64,000 bases of DNA from Chitinophaga eiseniae. GTDB lineage: Bacteria > Bacteroidota > Bacteroidia > Chitinophagales > Chitinophagaceae. Position 1 is the stretch's first letter. Each line of letters begins with the position of its first letter. The stretch is from assembly GCF_012641265.1 (NCBI RefSeq), contig NZ_JABAHZ010000006.1, positions 248,001 to 312,000 of the forward strand. The letters run 5' to 3'. The position numbers were made by a program, and so were the translations under genes. Below the pieces are notes generated by a model that saw only the letters and a program-made list of their open reading frames with translations, ran no database searches and had not been told where the DNA came from. Shown here in pieces: positions 41,823 to 50,457 of this stretch.

Positions 41823-43907
41823 TTATTTATTAACAGGGTGATAAAAATTCCAGGTAACAGCAACGCTATAAATCCGCCCTGGCATAGTGCTAATATGCTG
41901 CGGGTCGGTATAATTAAACAGGTTTTCCAGGGTAGCCTGCAGGCGCAGCTGGCGCCTGAACAGCCATTTGGCTGCTGCCAGGTTCACCATAGCATACCCC
42001 GGCACAAACTCGCTTTTTAAATCAGGTACATTATTTCCATTCTCATCCGTAAATCCATATTTGCTGCGATACAGCAGCCTGGCATTAGCATCTATACCCA
42101 AACGGGAATGGGTAAACGCTACTTTCAGGTTAGCCGCATGATGGGAACGGTTAAACAAACCAAAGTACTCCCTCCGGGTAAGTGCACGCGTTTCTCCGGT
42201 ACCGGCATCCTTCGTATATACCTGCCCGTTTTTTACTTTTTTAAAGAGCTCATTGTCTTTGGAACGCAGGTACTGGTATCCGCCCGACAACTGCCAGCAA
42301 TCTCCTATACGCTGCCCCAGCTCCAGCTCTGCACCACTGGTAGTAATGCTATTGATATTGATATAACTGTATACGGCCAGGTCATTGGTCTTCACCGCAA
42401 TAGCCCGGGTATCAATCAGGTTTTTCACCTGGTTGTAAAAGAAATTCACCTTCGCCGTAGTAGCCGCAAATACTTTTCCTTCTATTCCCAGGTTGTAAGA
42501 CCAGGAGCTTTCGGCATCCAGGTTCTTCAGTTGCTCCGGGTCGATGTTTACCTGCTTGATCTGTCCTTGATTTTGCATCTCTTTTAAAATATCAGCAGCC
42601 AGCTTGGTACCTACTACGGAGTAGCCTACTGCCGCATTGTTGAAATGCAGGTACAGTTGCCGGAAATCCGGCGCACGGTAGCCACGGCCAACGGTACCGA
42701 GTATACGCCAGTCAGGATGGAAATTCCAGGACACCGACAGCTTGGGACTGAACTGGGAAGGGTATTGATTATGTGTATCAAAACGCCCTCCAGCCAATAT
42801 GTTCCAGGCATTAGCAGGTTTCCAGTTTTCCTGCACAAAAATGTAACCGGTGTTAAACGCCATGCGTTCATCGTAGCGGGTAGCTTCCAATGTTTCATGC
42901 ACATAACCGGCGCCGGCAGTCAGCTGGTGTTTCGGATGTATCTGCCAGTCGGCCTGGTATTCGGGCTTTATATATTGCTGTTTAAAAAAGGAAGCATCGT
43001 ACATACTTTTATCCTGCTGGTAGCGCATTTCTTCATTGGTGGAATACCTGGAGTAGTATCCGCGCAGCACCTGTTTGAAGTTGGCAGAAGGTGTATGGCT
43101 GATTTGCAGGGAGGCATTCATATCTTTCTCCTTCCCAATATCATCCACCCTGCCTTTGGCATCATCGAAATAATTGTTGGCCCGCTGTTCATAATACCGG
43201 CCCGACACAACGGTATGCCATTTCGATGACCAGTTGTGCTGCCAGCGGGCTTGCGCCGTAGTAGCTTTAAATGGCGACACGGTAGGTGATGCAGCATTGG
43301 TATTTAACGTATATCCATCACTGTTATACCTGTTAATACCGGCAGAAAAACTACCATTGGCATAAGGCACGCGGGTATTCGCATCCAGCGTATAGGTATT
43401 ATTGGATCCATACCTGCCGGTAATGCTGGTAATACCAGCAGCTTGACGAGGGCTGGTGATAATATTAATAACACCGGCCAACGCGTCGCTTCCATACAGG
43501 GATGATACAGGACCTTTAATAATTTCAATTCTTTCAATATTGGACACGACGATGCGCGACAGGTCGAAGGTACCGGCGGTTCTGCCTATCAGCGGTTCGC
43601 CATCCAGCAGTATCAGGGTGTATTCGGCTTCCAGCCCCTGCATTTGTACACCGGTGCCATGATTGGAGGTGATAAACAAACCTGTTTGTTCGGCCAGCAC
43701 CTGCTGCAGCAATACCGCGCCCATGGCTTGTATCTGTTGCTTCGTAATTACCTTCACCGGTACCGGTACTTTACTGAGCAGCTGCTCATTCCTGGTAGCA
43801 GTCACCACTATCTCCTGCAACACTTTAGCGTTGGCAGCTGTATCTGTTTGGGCATAGAGATTCCCTATCCCCATGATGCATACGATCAGGAGTAAATATT
43901 TATACAT
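41823..43907 (-). CDS. TonB-dependent haem receptor, HmuR/CirA-like
   Basis: About 694 residues. Signal peptide MYKYLLLIVCIMGIGNLYAQ (ATG 43907; the open frame to 43958 has no good start), TonB box near VLQEIVVTATRNEQ, plug domain (~40-150, VPVPVKVITKQQIQAMGAVLLQQVL, IERIEIIKGPVSSLYGSDALAGVINII), then a barrel ending VAVTWNFYHPVNK. No STN or carboxypeptidase-regulatory domain, unlike the Sus-type receptors here. HmuY and DUF6607 genes follow in the same operon, which supports haem as ligand. Probably controlled by the direct-repeat operator upstream. Confidence 0.9.
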   Translation of the reverse strand: MYKYLLLIVCIMGIGNLYAQTDTAANAKVLQEIVVTATRNEQLLSKVPVPVKVITKQQIQAMGAVLLQQVLAEQTGLFITSNHGTGVQMQGLEAEYTLILLDGEPLIGRTAGTFDLSRIVVSNIERIEIIKGPVSSLYGSDALAGVINIITSPRQAAGITSITGRYGSNNTYTLDANTRVPYANGSFSAGINRYNSDGYTLNTNAASPTVSPFKATTAQARWQHNWSSKWHTVVSGRYYEQRANNYFDDAKGRVDDIGKEKDMNASLQISHTPSANFKQVLRGYYSRYSTNEEMRYQQDKSMYDASFFKQQYIKPEYQADWQIHPKHQLTAGAGYVHETLEATRYDERMAFNTGYIFVQENWKPANAWNILAGGRFDTHNQYPSQFSPKLSVSWNFHPDWRILGTVGRGYRAPDFRQLYLHFNNAAVGYSVVGTKLAADILKEMQNQGQIKQVNIDPEQLKNLDAESSWSYNLGIEGKVFAATTAKVNFFYNQVKNLIDTRAIAVKTNDLAVYSYININSITTSGAELELGQRIGDCWQLSGGYQYLRSKDNELFKKVKNGQVYTKDAGTGETRALTRREYFGLFNRSHHAANLKVAFTHSRLGIDANARLLYRSKYGFTDENGNNVPDLKSEFVPGYAMVNLAAAKWLFRRQLRLQATLENLFNYTDPQHISTMPGRIYSVAVTWNFYHPVNK

Positions 43908-43932
43908 GTTAAAGTTTATCTGAAAAGTGAAG

Positions 43933-43940
43933 CAAAAGTA
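43933..43940 (-). promoter_or_regulatory. -7 promoter element of the haem-uptake operon
   Basis: TACTTTTG on the minus strand, an exact TAnnTTTG match, 25 bases upstream of the receptor ATG. TTG at 43958-43956 may serve as a -33 box with short spacing. Confidence 0.5.
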
Positions 43941-43961
43941 AGTGCAGAAAAAAAACAAGGC

Positions 43962-43998
43962 TTACGAGTTCGGGAAAGTTATTTACGAGATACGGAAA
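43962..43998. promoter_or_regulatory. Direct-repeat operator candidate upstream of the haem operon
   Basis: TTACGAGTTCGGGAAA (43962) and TTACGAGATACGGAAA (43983) share 13 of 16 positions and are spaced exactly 21 bases, two helical turns, the layout of AraC-family activator half-sites. They lie immediately upstream of the -33 region of the haem-operon promoter. No AraC-type gene is in the window. Confidence 0.5.
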
Positions 43999-44020
43999 AT
44001 TGCCGTTAACTTCGTTTTCA

Positions 44021-44036
44021 CGGTAATTATGTACCG
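44021..44036. promoter_or_regulatory. Short inverted repeat in the hmu-pirin intergenic region
   Basis: CGGTA-attatg-TACCG, 39 bases upstream of the pirin ATG. Possible operator for the pirin gene; nothing else supports it. Confidence 0.25.
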
Positions 44037-44074
44037 GTGCAAACAATTTTTACACGTTACCTGTTCTTGATTAT

Positions 44075-44788
44075 ATGAAACTGCAACTCTTCCCCGCAAG
44101 CGAAAGGGGTATTAAAGATATTGGCTGGTTGAAAAGCAATTTCTTCTTCAGCTTCAGCGATTATTGCCATCCGATGCGCAGCGCATTCGGCACTTTGCTG
44201 GCATTCAATGACGATTTTGTGGAGGCCGGCAAAGGCTTTGGTATACACCCGCATGTTAACATGGAAATCATTTCCGTGTTGCTGAAAGGTAAAATGAACC
44301 ATAAAGACACGATGGGGTATAGCACTGAAATAGAAGCGCCTGCGGTACAAATTATGAGTGCCGGTAGCGGGTTAAGACATGAAGAATATAATATTGGCAG
44401 CGAAGAGGTGAACTTCCTGCAAATATGGATTATGCCCAAGCAACAAAATATCATGCCCCGTTATCAACAACGCAGCTTTCCAAAAGATAAACGTAAAAAT
44501 AAACTGGTAACCATCGTTTCAGGAGAGGAAGGTTTGCAACATTGCTGGATTAACCAGAATGCTAAATTATCGCTGGGTTATTACGAGCAACCTTCCAGTC
44601 TTACCTACACCTTCAACCCGCTGAATAAATGCGTGTTCATTTTTTCCATTGCCGGCGGACTGCGGGTACAGGACCAGGTGTTACAGGAAAGAGATGCCGT
44701 AGGCATCTGGGAAACCGGTGATATCTCCCTGCAGTGTGGTGAGAAGACAGAGTTCCTGATTATAGAAACCCCGATTAACCAGAAGTAA
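44075..44788 (+). CDS. Pirin family protein
   Basis: 237 residues, a bicupin. The N-terminal cupin has the pirin metal site GFGIHPHVNMEIISVLLKGKMNHKD and SAGSGLRHEEYN (His, His, His, Glu ligands) and FLQIWIMP; the C-terminal half is the shorter pirin-C domain. Bacterial pirins such as YhhW have quercetinase or redox-sensing roles; the function here is unknown. Transcribed divergently from the haem operon, with a shared 167-base regulatory region. Confidence 0.9.
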   Translation: MKLQLFPASERGIKDIGWLKSNFFFSFSDYCHPMRSAFGTLLAFNDDFVEAGKGFGIHPHVNMEIISVLLKGKMNHKDTMGYSTEIEAPAVQIMSAGSGLRHEEYNIGSEEVNFLQIWIMPKQQNIMPRYQQRSFPKDKRKNKLVTIVSGEEGLQHCWINQNAKLSLGYYEQPSSLTYTFNPLNKCVFIFSIAGGLRVQDQVLQERDAVGIWETGDISLQCGEKTEFLIIETPINQK

Positions 44789-44799
44789 TACAGCAGTGA

Positions 44800-44817
44800 G
44801 GGACGCCCAGGCGTCCC
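44800..44817 (+). terminator. Terminator of the pirin gene
   Basis: GGGACGCC / GGCGTCCC perfect inverted repeat (8 bp, minimal loop), 11 bases after the stop, followed by ACTCATTTTACC. The T tract is short. Confidence 0.6.
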
Positions 44818-44984
44818 ACTCATTTTACCCCAGGATGATAATTATTTTGAAGCACTTACCTATAGCAATAAAAAAATCTATGTTCAGAATGAAAGACTTA
44901 ACATCGGTTTTTGAACTGGCTGCGTGTTATTCCAAACGGAATCATTAAATTTATATAGCACCGCAATAAAGGGTCAGTTACGGT

Positions 44985-46499
44985 ATGACTAGTACCACTC
45001 AAAATAATTACATCGGCTTCGAAGTGCTCTTTAACCATGCATCGATCGGTATACTGGTAGCCGACAGTGACAACGCTATTCTCATGGCGAACCCCTTCCT
45101 GCTTAACCAGTTCGGCTATACGAAAGAGGAAATTACCGGCGCACCAATAGACAGTCTCCTGTTCTGCCAGGACGGGGAACGGGTTGCACTGCGGAAAGAC
45201 GGCAGCCGGTTCCCGGTGGAAGTCAACCAGGGCGACCATGAAACACCCGGAGGAGTGCTAACCATTATATATGTAATGGACATTTCCGACCGGAAAAAAT
45301 CAGAGCTAACGCAGCAGCAACTTACACAACAAAAGAAGGAAGTAGCGATTAAAGAAGGTACGCTCAAAAAGATCAACAGCATTCTCAATAGCGTATGGAG
45401 CAATGCCGGCGCTATGATCATTGTTATCAACAAGGAGGGATATATTAAATGGTTTAACCCGGCGGCAGAAAGGATACTGGGGTATAAAGCGAGCGAGGTT
45501 ATTGATATATACACCCCTATGATGCTGCATGATAAGGAAGAAGTAGCGCTGAGAGCAGAGGAATTTTCACGTCAACTGCACCAGGCCGTAGAACCAGGGA
45601 TGGAAACACTCACGATCAAGGCTAAACTGAATTTACACAATGAATATGAATGGCTGTACCTGCGTAAAGACGGCACCTCCCTGCCGGTATCACTCACGGT
45701 ATCGGCTATACGCGAAGCGGGCGAAATTACCGGCTATATAGGTATCGCCATAGACCTTACCCGGATTAAACAGGCAGAGTCCGAATTAAGGGTAGCCCTG
45801 GAAACAGAAAGGGAACTCAATGAATTGAAGTCCAGGTTCGTTTCCCTGGCATCGCACGAATTCAGAACACCACTGAGCGCCATCCTGTCGTCGGTATACC
45901 TGGTATCCAAGTATGAAGCCGTGGAAGATGCCCCCAAACGCGGTAAACATATACAGCGTATCATTTCTTCGGTGAATATGCTGACCGATATCCTGAATGA
46001 CTTTTTATCTGTAGGAAAAATTGAAGAAGGAAAAATCCAGGTACGTCACAGCCTGTTCGATGCCAGCAAACACATCGGCACTATCATCAGCGAAATGGAT
46101 GGATTGAAAAAATCGGCCCAGCAAATCTATTATGCCCATCACGGCAATACACAGGCACATCTTGACCCTACACTGTTGAAGCACATCGTCATGAACCTGG
46201 TGTCTAACGCTATTAAGTTTTCTCCCGAAGGCGCCATTATCTCTATTCGTACCCAGTGCAGCAACAGCGCCTTCCAGTTGTCCGTACGGGATAAGGGGAT
46301 CGGCATTTCAGAGGAAGACCGGCTTCACCTGTTTGAGCGTTTCTTCCGTAGCCAGCATGTTGCCAACATACAAGGCACCGGTCTTGGATTACATATCGTA
46401 GCCAAATATGCAGAACTGATGAACGGTTCTGTTTCCTGCAACAGTACACTTGATCAGGGTACCGAATTCCTGGTATCCCTTCCATTTCCGAAAAACTAA
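44985..46499 (+). CDS. PAS-PAS sensor histidine kinase, soluble
   Basis: 504 residues without membrane segments. First PAS domain ~10-105 (LFNHASIGILVADSDNAILMANPFLLNQFGYTKEEITG), a Gln/Lys-rich coiled coil ~105-130, second PAS ~130-262 (IKWFNPAAERILGYKASEV), HisKA with phospho-acceptor His291 (LASHEFRTPLSAIL), HATPase_c with NLVSNAIKFSP, VRDKGIGI and GTGLGLHIVAKYAEL. A cytoplasmic sensor, perhaps of redox, gas or a small molecule; no cofactor ligand identified. The receiver-CRP gene follows 5 bases later as cognate partner. Confidence 0.92.
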   Translation: MTSTTQNNYIGFEVLFNHASIGILVADSDNAILMANPFLLNQFGYTKEEITGAPIDSLLFCQDGERVALRKDGSRFPVEVNQGDHETPGGVLTIIYVMDISDRKKSELTQQQLTQQKKEVAIKEGTLKKINSILNSVWSNAGAMIIVINKEGYIKWFNPAAERILGYKASEVIDIYTPMMLHDKEEVALRAEEFSRQLHQAVEPGMETLTIKAKLNLHNEYEWLYLRKDGTSLPVSLTVSAIREAGEITGYIGIAIDLTRIKQAESELRVALETERELNELKSRFVSLASHEFRTPLSAILSSVYLVSKYEAVEDAPKRGKHIQRIISSVNMLTDILNDFLSVGKIEEGKIQVRHSLFDASKHIGTIISEMDGLKKSAQQIYYAHHGNTQAHLDPTLLKHIVMNLVSNAIKFSPEGAIISIRTQCSNSAFQLSVRDKGIGISEEDRLHLFERFFRSQHVANIQGTGLGLHIVAKYAELMNGSVSCNSTLDQGTEFLVSLPFPKN

Positions 46500-46504
46500 A
46501 TACC

Positions 46505-47563
46505 ATGCAAAAAATCCTGTTGATAGAAGATAATACCGCTATCTGCGAAAATGTGGCCGAAATCCTGGAGCTGGCCAACTACGAGGTGATTACCGCCGCC
46601 AATGGGAAAGAAGGCGTGGCCAAGGCCCTGGAACATCATCCCGACCTGATCGTTTGCGATATTATGATGCCGGTACTCGACGGATTTGGCGTACTGCATA
46701 TGCTCCATAAAAACAAAGCATTGCAAACCACACCTTTTATTTTCCTGTCGGCCAAAGCGGAACGGGGCGACGTACGCAAGGGCATGGAAATGGGTGCCGA
46801 TGATTATATCACCAAACCTTTTGAAGGAACCGAGCTGCTGAGCGCCATTGAAAGCCGGCTGAAAAGATGCGCCGAAATTAAAGATACCAGCATTACCGGC
46901 TTACACGGCGTAAAAGTATTGCTGTCTGCCAGCACCGGCGATGAACACCTGTCCCGCCTGCGGGAGGACCGGAATACCCACCTGTACAAAAAGAAACAAA
47001 GCGTCTATACCGCCGGCAACCGGCCCGAATACCTGTACTATATCGTGCAGGGAAAAATAAAAACGTATAAACGTAATGATGATGGCAAGGAATTGATTAT
47101 CGGGTTGTACAATGAAGGGGATTTCCTGGGATATAATGCGTTGCTGGAAGGCGGCAACTACCAGGAAAATGCAGAAGCCATGGAAGAAAGCCTGCTGGCC
47201 ATTATCCCCCAGAAAGACTTCGAGCAGCTGATTAGCAGCAATCCCGAAGTTCTGGGGAAATTCATCCAGTTATTGTCGAAGGAAATGGTTGAAAAAGAAC
47301 AGCAGCTGATTGGGCTGGCTTATAATTCGTTGCGTAAAAAAGTGGCAGAAGCATTGTTGATGCTGGATAAGAAATATAACAGCACCGGCAGTAAACATTT
47401 TACGATAGATATCAGCCGGGAAAACCTGGCCGCCGTAGCAGGCGTGGCCAAAGAGTCGCTGATACGCACCCTGGGCGATTTCAGGGACGAGCAACTGATT
47501 GCCTTAAAAGAAGGACAGATTGCCTCCCTGTCTATCAAAAAACTCACGGAACTGGTTAACTAA
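46505..47563 (+). CDS. Response regulator: receiver domain fused to CRP/FNR-type DNA-binding module
   Basis: 352 residues. Receiver domain (~1-125) with Asp52 in LIVCDIMMPVLDG, FLSAKAERGD and ITKPF; linker ~125-150; cyclic-nucleotide-binding-like beta-roll (~155-260, YIVQGKIKTYKRNDDGKELIIGLYNEGDFLGYNALLEGG); dimer helix; and winged helix (~285-345, ISRENLAAVAGVAKESLIRTLGDFRDE). The usual cAMP phosphate-binding RxS is not evident, so a small-molecule ligand is uncertain. The fusion lets a histidine kinase control a CRP-fold regulator. Converges with and overlaps by 8 bases the next minus-strand gene. Confidence 0.9.
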   Translation: MQKILLIEDNTAICENVAEILELANYEVITAANGKEGVAKALEHHPDLIVCDIMMPVLDGFGVLHMLHKNKALQTTPFIFLSAKAERGDVRKGMEMGADDYITKPFEGTELLSAIESRLKRCAEIKDTSITGLHGVKVLLSASTGDEHLSRLREDRNTHLYKKKQSVYTAGNRPEYLYYIVQGKIKTYKRNDDGKELIIGLYNEGDFLGYNALLEGGNYQENAEAMEESLLAIIPQKDFEQLISSNPEVLGKFIQLLSKEMVEKEQQLIGLAYNSLRKKVAEALLMLDKKYNSTGSKHFTIDISRENLAAVAGVAKESLIRTLGDFRDEQLIALKEGQIASLSIKKLTELVN

Positions 47564-47936
47564 CCTCTTGGTTAATAAAGACCAGAAAAGCAACCCTCAC
47601 CCTATCATGCTCCTGTACCATCCCCTCTACATCTCCTTTCAACACCTCATACAAATGAGGGGCAGGTACGCCAACGGGCTGCTTTTCCAGCCATTCCATC
47701 TGCTCATTTATCTCGTGCCTCAATAATATCATAGACTGCTCCCTGGACAACATCAACAACTGAAATTCCTCCGCCTGTTCTATGAAAGAACGGCGTGCGG
47801 TTTCTTTTAATGCATCCGCCAACTGGTTAATCAACGCTGCATTTTCCGCTCTCAAGGTTTTCAGGATCCTGATCCATGCACTGCACCATTCAATAAATTC
47901 TGCATGGGTAGGATCTTTCAGCAGTTCATGCGCCAT
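47556..47936 (-). CDS. Hypothetical helical protein
   Basis: 126 residues, not recognised. Almost entirely helix-forming and charged (FIEWCSAWIRILKTLRAENAALINQLADALKE, FIEQAEEFQLLMLSREQSMILLRHEINEQMEWLE), suggesting a four-helix bundle or coiled coil; no signal or membrane segment. It begins 8 bases after the upstream hypothetical gene and is probably co-translated. Its 3' end overlaps the convergent regulator gene by 8 bases. Confidence 0.6.
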   Translation of the reverse strand: MAHELLKDPTHAEFIEWCSAWIRILKTLRAENAALINQLADALKETARRSFIEQAEEFQLLMLSREQSMILLRHEINEQMEWLEKQPVGVPAPHLYEVLKGDVEGMVQEHDRVRVAFLVFINQEVS

Positions 47937-47944
47937 ATCAAAGG

Positions 47945-48643
47945 CTAATTGTAATACGTTTGAAGTCCATGTATGTCTTTGTCTCTGGCCCAGCTCTTTA
48001 ACAGCTGTACCAGGTCTTTCTGCGTAAAATATAACTGCCTGATATCGTTTACCAGCAATACGATTTCCCGATGATTGTAAGCTGCCGGGAAATTGTTTTC
48101 CTTCTCCACAAAATCATCCAGTAAAGTCAATATCGTTTTGCTCTGTATCAAAAACTCCCTGACCAGTTTAGCTACTTTATGGATGTGATCATACCCGGCT
48201 ACAGCGGTCGTTCCATCAGTGATCTTAGGCTTCAGCACCGGCTTCAGCTCATCCTTCAGGTTCCGCAATACCACGTTATGATATACCATCACCTCACGAT
48301 AGTAGTGAATAAACAATTCATTGAAATCCTGGTAAACACCTGTTACCGGCGCTCCCGCTGCCTGCATTCTGGCATAGGCCGCTTCCATCTTATCCAATAC
48401 CCGCAGGGCTTTAGGCGCTGCCTCTTCGGTAATACATTGTTGGATACTTTCTGCATACCGGGTATTAAAGTCCAACGCCCCCAACTTCATATCCAGCAAC
48501 GATTTCACGCCCGCATGACCTCCATATTGCCTGAAAATGAAATGCCCGTATTTACGCAGATGCTTAATCGGGAAGAAGAGGAAGCCTTCGCAAAACCTGC
48601 GTTGCCTGGAAGTAGGAGTCAAGCCACTAAACATAATTTGCAT
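47945..48643 (-). CDS. Hypothetical helical protein
   Basis: About 232 residues, not recognised. The N-terminus is short, basic and aromatic (RQRRFCEGFLFFPIKHLRKYGHFIF); the rest is mostly helical with several His/Tyr pairs (FNELFIHYYREVMVYHNVVLRNL) and ends in LVQLLKSWARDKDIHGLQTYYN. No signal or catalytic motif seen. The frame is open to 48670, but that lies in a hairpin arm; ATG 48643 or 48634 is more likely. In a two-gene unit with the preceding helical protein, whose start is 8 bases downstream. Confidence 0.6.
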   Translation of the reverse strand: MQIMFSGLTPTSRQRRFCEGFLFFPIKHLRKYGHFIFRQYGGHAGVKSLLDMKLGALDFNTRYAESIQQCITEEAAPKALRVLDKMEAAYARMQAAGAPVTGVYQDFNELFIHYYREVMVYHNVVLRNLKDELKPVLKPKITDGTTAVAGYDHIHKVAKLVREFLIQSKTILTLLDDFVEKENNFPAAYNHREIVLLVNDIRQLYFTQKDLVQLLKSWARDKDIHGLQTYYN

Positions 48644-48660
48644 TTTTAAAGATACCAGGA

Positions 48661-48691
48661 AAAGTATCACCGCTTTTAACGGTGATACTTT
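48661..48691 (-). terminator. Hairpin terminator between glycosyltransferase and hypothetical pair
   Basis: Perfect 12-bp stem AAAGTATCACCG / CGGTGATACTTT with a 7-base loop, ending TTTTCC on the minus strand. About 130 bases after the glycosyltransferase stop and just before the hypothetical gene's start. Confidence 0.65.
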
Positions 48692-48772
48692 ACAACAGCA
48701 CCTCTCCGTTCACTATTTTATCTTAGTATGATGATGATCCGGTTAGAAATTCAATGATGTAAAATTACTTCC

Positions 48773-48798
48773 GCGCATATTGCTGAACAATGATGCGC
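48773..48798. repeat. Imperfect inverted repeat downstream of the glycosyltransferase gene
   Basis: GCGCAT and ATGCGC flank ATTGCTGAACAATG, which also folds partly (TTG..CAA). No T tract. Function not clear; maybe an mRNA-end hairpin. Confidence 0.3.
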
Positions 48799-48821
48799 AT
48801 TACCTGTCGGGATGACATTCA

Positions 48822-50342
48822 TCATTTTTCGGGATGACGGCGATCATCGGTACCCCTGGGAGGGCGGTAATCCAGGCAGCGGTATACCAGGAATTTCCTT
48901 ACTACACGGCCGTTTTGCGTGACTATAATCGGGGGGAGCGGCGTGACGGAACTAAAAAATGGAGCTAACTCATCCATAAAAGCTACTTCGTCTTTATCAT
49001 CATCTACATCAGTGAGAGAATTAATAAAAAGGGCGTTTTTACCTTTGAGGATATTCAAATCAGTGCCTATAAAATCGAACTGCAATGCGTTTTCCCCAAT
49101 CACGTTGCGGGAATATACCATGCGGCCAAGATATAAGTTGAGCATGGCACTGGTTTTATAATCATCTGCCGAAAAAATAAAATCATCCGGGTAACTGGCC
49201 GACAATGTTTTCACCCCATCACCCAGGCCCTTCCAGCCTATCATCGTATCATCCGAGTGGATCGGCACCGGGTATAACAGCACTTCCACCGCCAGGGCCA
49301 TATGCACTACCAGTGAACAAATCCACTGCCAGCGTATATACTTAAACGTAAGCCAGGTGCTTACCCAGATGATGCCGGTGATATAAGCAGGCATCATCCA
49401 GTTAATCTTTACCCAATATACCGGCGATATCACGGTAAACAGGCCACAGATGGGCACAAAAAAGCATAACAGGAACAGGTGCCGCGCCGGGATGCGGCCA
49501 ATATGTATCCCGTATTTACGAACAAATTTCCAGAGATAATAACATAAAACGCCCAGCAATACCGGTAACAATATCGCCGCCTGGTGCCCGATAACACCGA
49601 AAAAGTCTAACGGGTGAAACTCCACCCCACCTACCCGTTCAGACGACTGGAACCGGAAAGAGGCAAACTGGTTATCCACATTCCAGATCACTACCGGTAA
49701 GATGGTGATCGCAAAAAACAGGATACTCAGCAAAAAACCGCCAGACCACAGGTAGCGCCGGTGTTCCCGCGACAATAATAAAAACAGCACAGCGCCCGCC
49801 GGCAGAAACAACGCAGTATACTTACTGTCGAACGTAAGTCCCATGGCAATGCCCGACCAGATCCAGTACATCCGGCGCTGCTCAAACAGCGCTTTGTACA
49901 TGGCCAACAAAGACAACGACCAGAAAAACAACAGTGGGACGTCCGGCGTGGAAATGAGCGACAATATCGTTACCATCAGCGTGGCATAGAGTAGCAGCCA
50001 GGCATTCCAGGCCCGCTCCCTGGGCAGGAAACACCGGGCCAGCTGGTAAAACACCAGCAGGGTACCTGCCGTTACCAGGGTGTCGGCCAGCTTGATCACA
50101 AACACATGCCGTCCGAAAAGGTCTGTAAAAGCCCGTAAAATCCAGGCAATTGCCGGTGGATGATCGAAGTAGGAAAGGGCAAAATGCTGCCCGTAGAAGT
50201 AATAATAGGCATCCTGGGGCATAGGCCCCATTAATCCCGTAAAAGAAAGTCTTAATACCGTAATGAAACAGATGGCCACCGCCACCCACTTATCCGCAGT
50301 AAGATAATTTAAAAAGCGCTTAACCCCGGCCGATTCCTCCAT
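48822..50342 (-). CDS. ArnT/PMT-like glycosyltransferase (GT39/GT83 type), polytopic
   Basis: 506 residues with about 11 membrane segments. The first periplasmic loop has PQDAYYYFYGQHFALSYFDHPPAIAW with the acidic Asp and D-H-P-P of the Dol-P-mannose:protein mannosyltransferase superfamily; TPDVPLLFFWSLSLLAMYKAL and GLTFDSKYTALFLPAGAVLFLL follow the family pattern. The C-terminal ~120 residues are soluble and periplasmic. It probably transfers a sugar from a polyprenyl-phosphate donor to lipid or protein; the acceptor is unknown. Apparently monocistronic. Confidence 0.85.
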   Translation of the reverse strand: MEESAGVKRFLNYLTADKWVAVAICFITVLRLSFTGLMGPMPQDAYYYFYGQHFALSYFDHPPAIAWILRAFTDLFGRHVFVIKLADTLVTAGTLLVFYQLARCFLPRERAWNAWLLLYATLMVTILSLISTPDVPLLFFWSLSLLAMYKALFEQRRMYWIWSGIAMGLTFDSKYTALFLPAGAVLFLLLSREHRRYLWSGGFLLSILFFAITILPVVIWNVDNQFASFRFQSSERVGGVEFHPLDFFGVIGHQAAILLPVLLGVLCYYLWKFVRKYGIHIGRIPARHLFLLCFFVPICGLFTVISPVYWVKINWMMPAYITGIIWVSTWLTFKYIRWQWICSLVVHMALAVEVLLYPVPIHSDDTMIGWKGLGDGVKTLSASYPDDFIFSADDYKTSAMLNLYLGRMVYSRNVIGENALQFDFIGTDLNILKGKNALFINSLTDVDDDKDEVAFMDELAPFFSSVTPLPPIIVTQNGRVVRKFLVYRCLDYRPPRGTDDRRHPEK

Positions 50343-50457
50343 AGCATGCTAACAGTTAATGTGACAGATCGTGTGTAGGAATACAAGGGCCACAATCTCC
50401 ATGCCGTACCACCGTCAGGCAGGTTGTCCTTAACTAAATTTAACACTAGGGACTACA

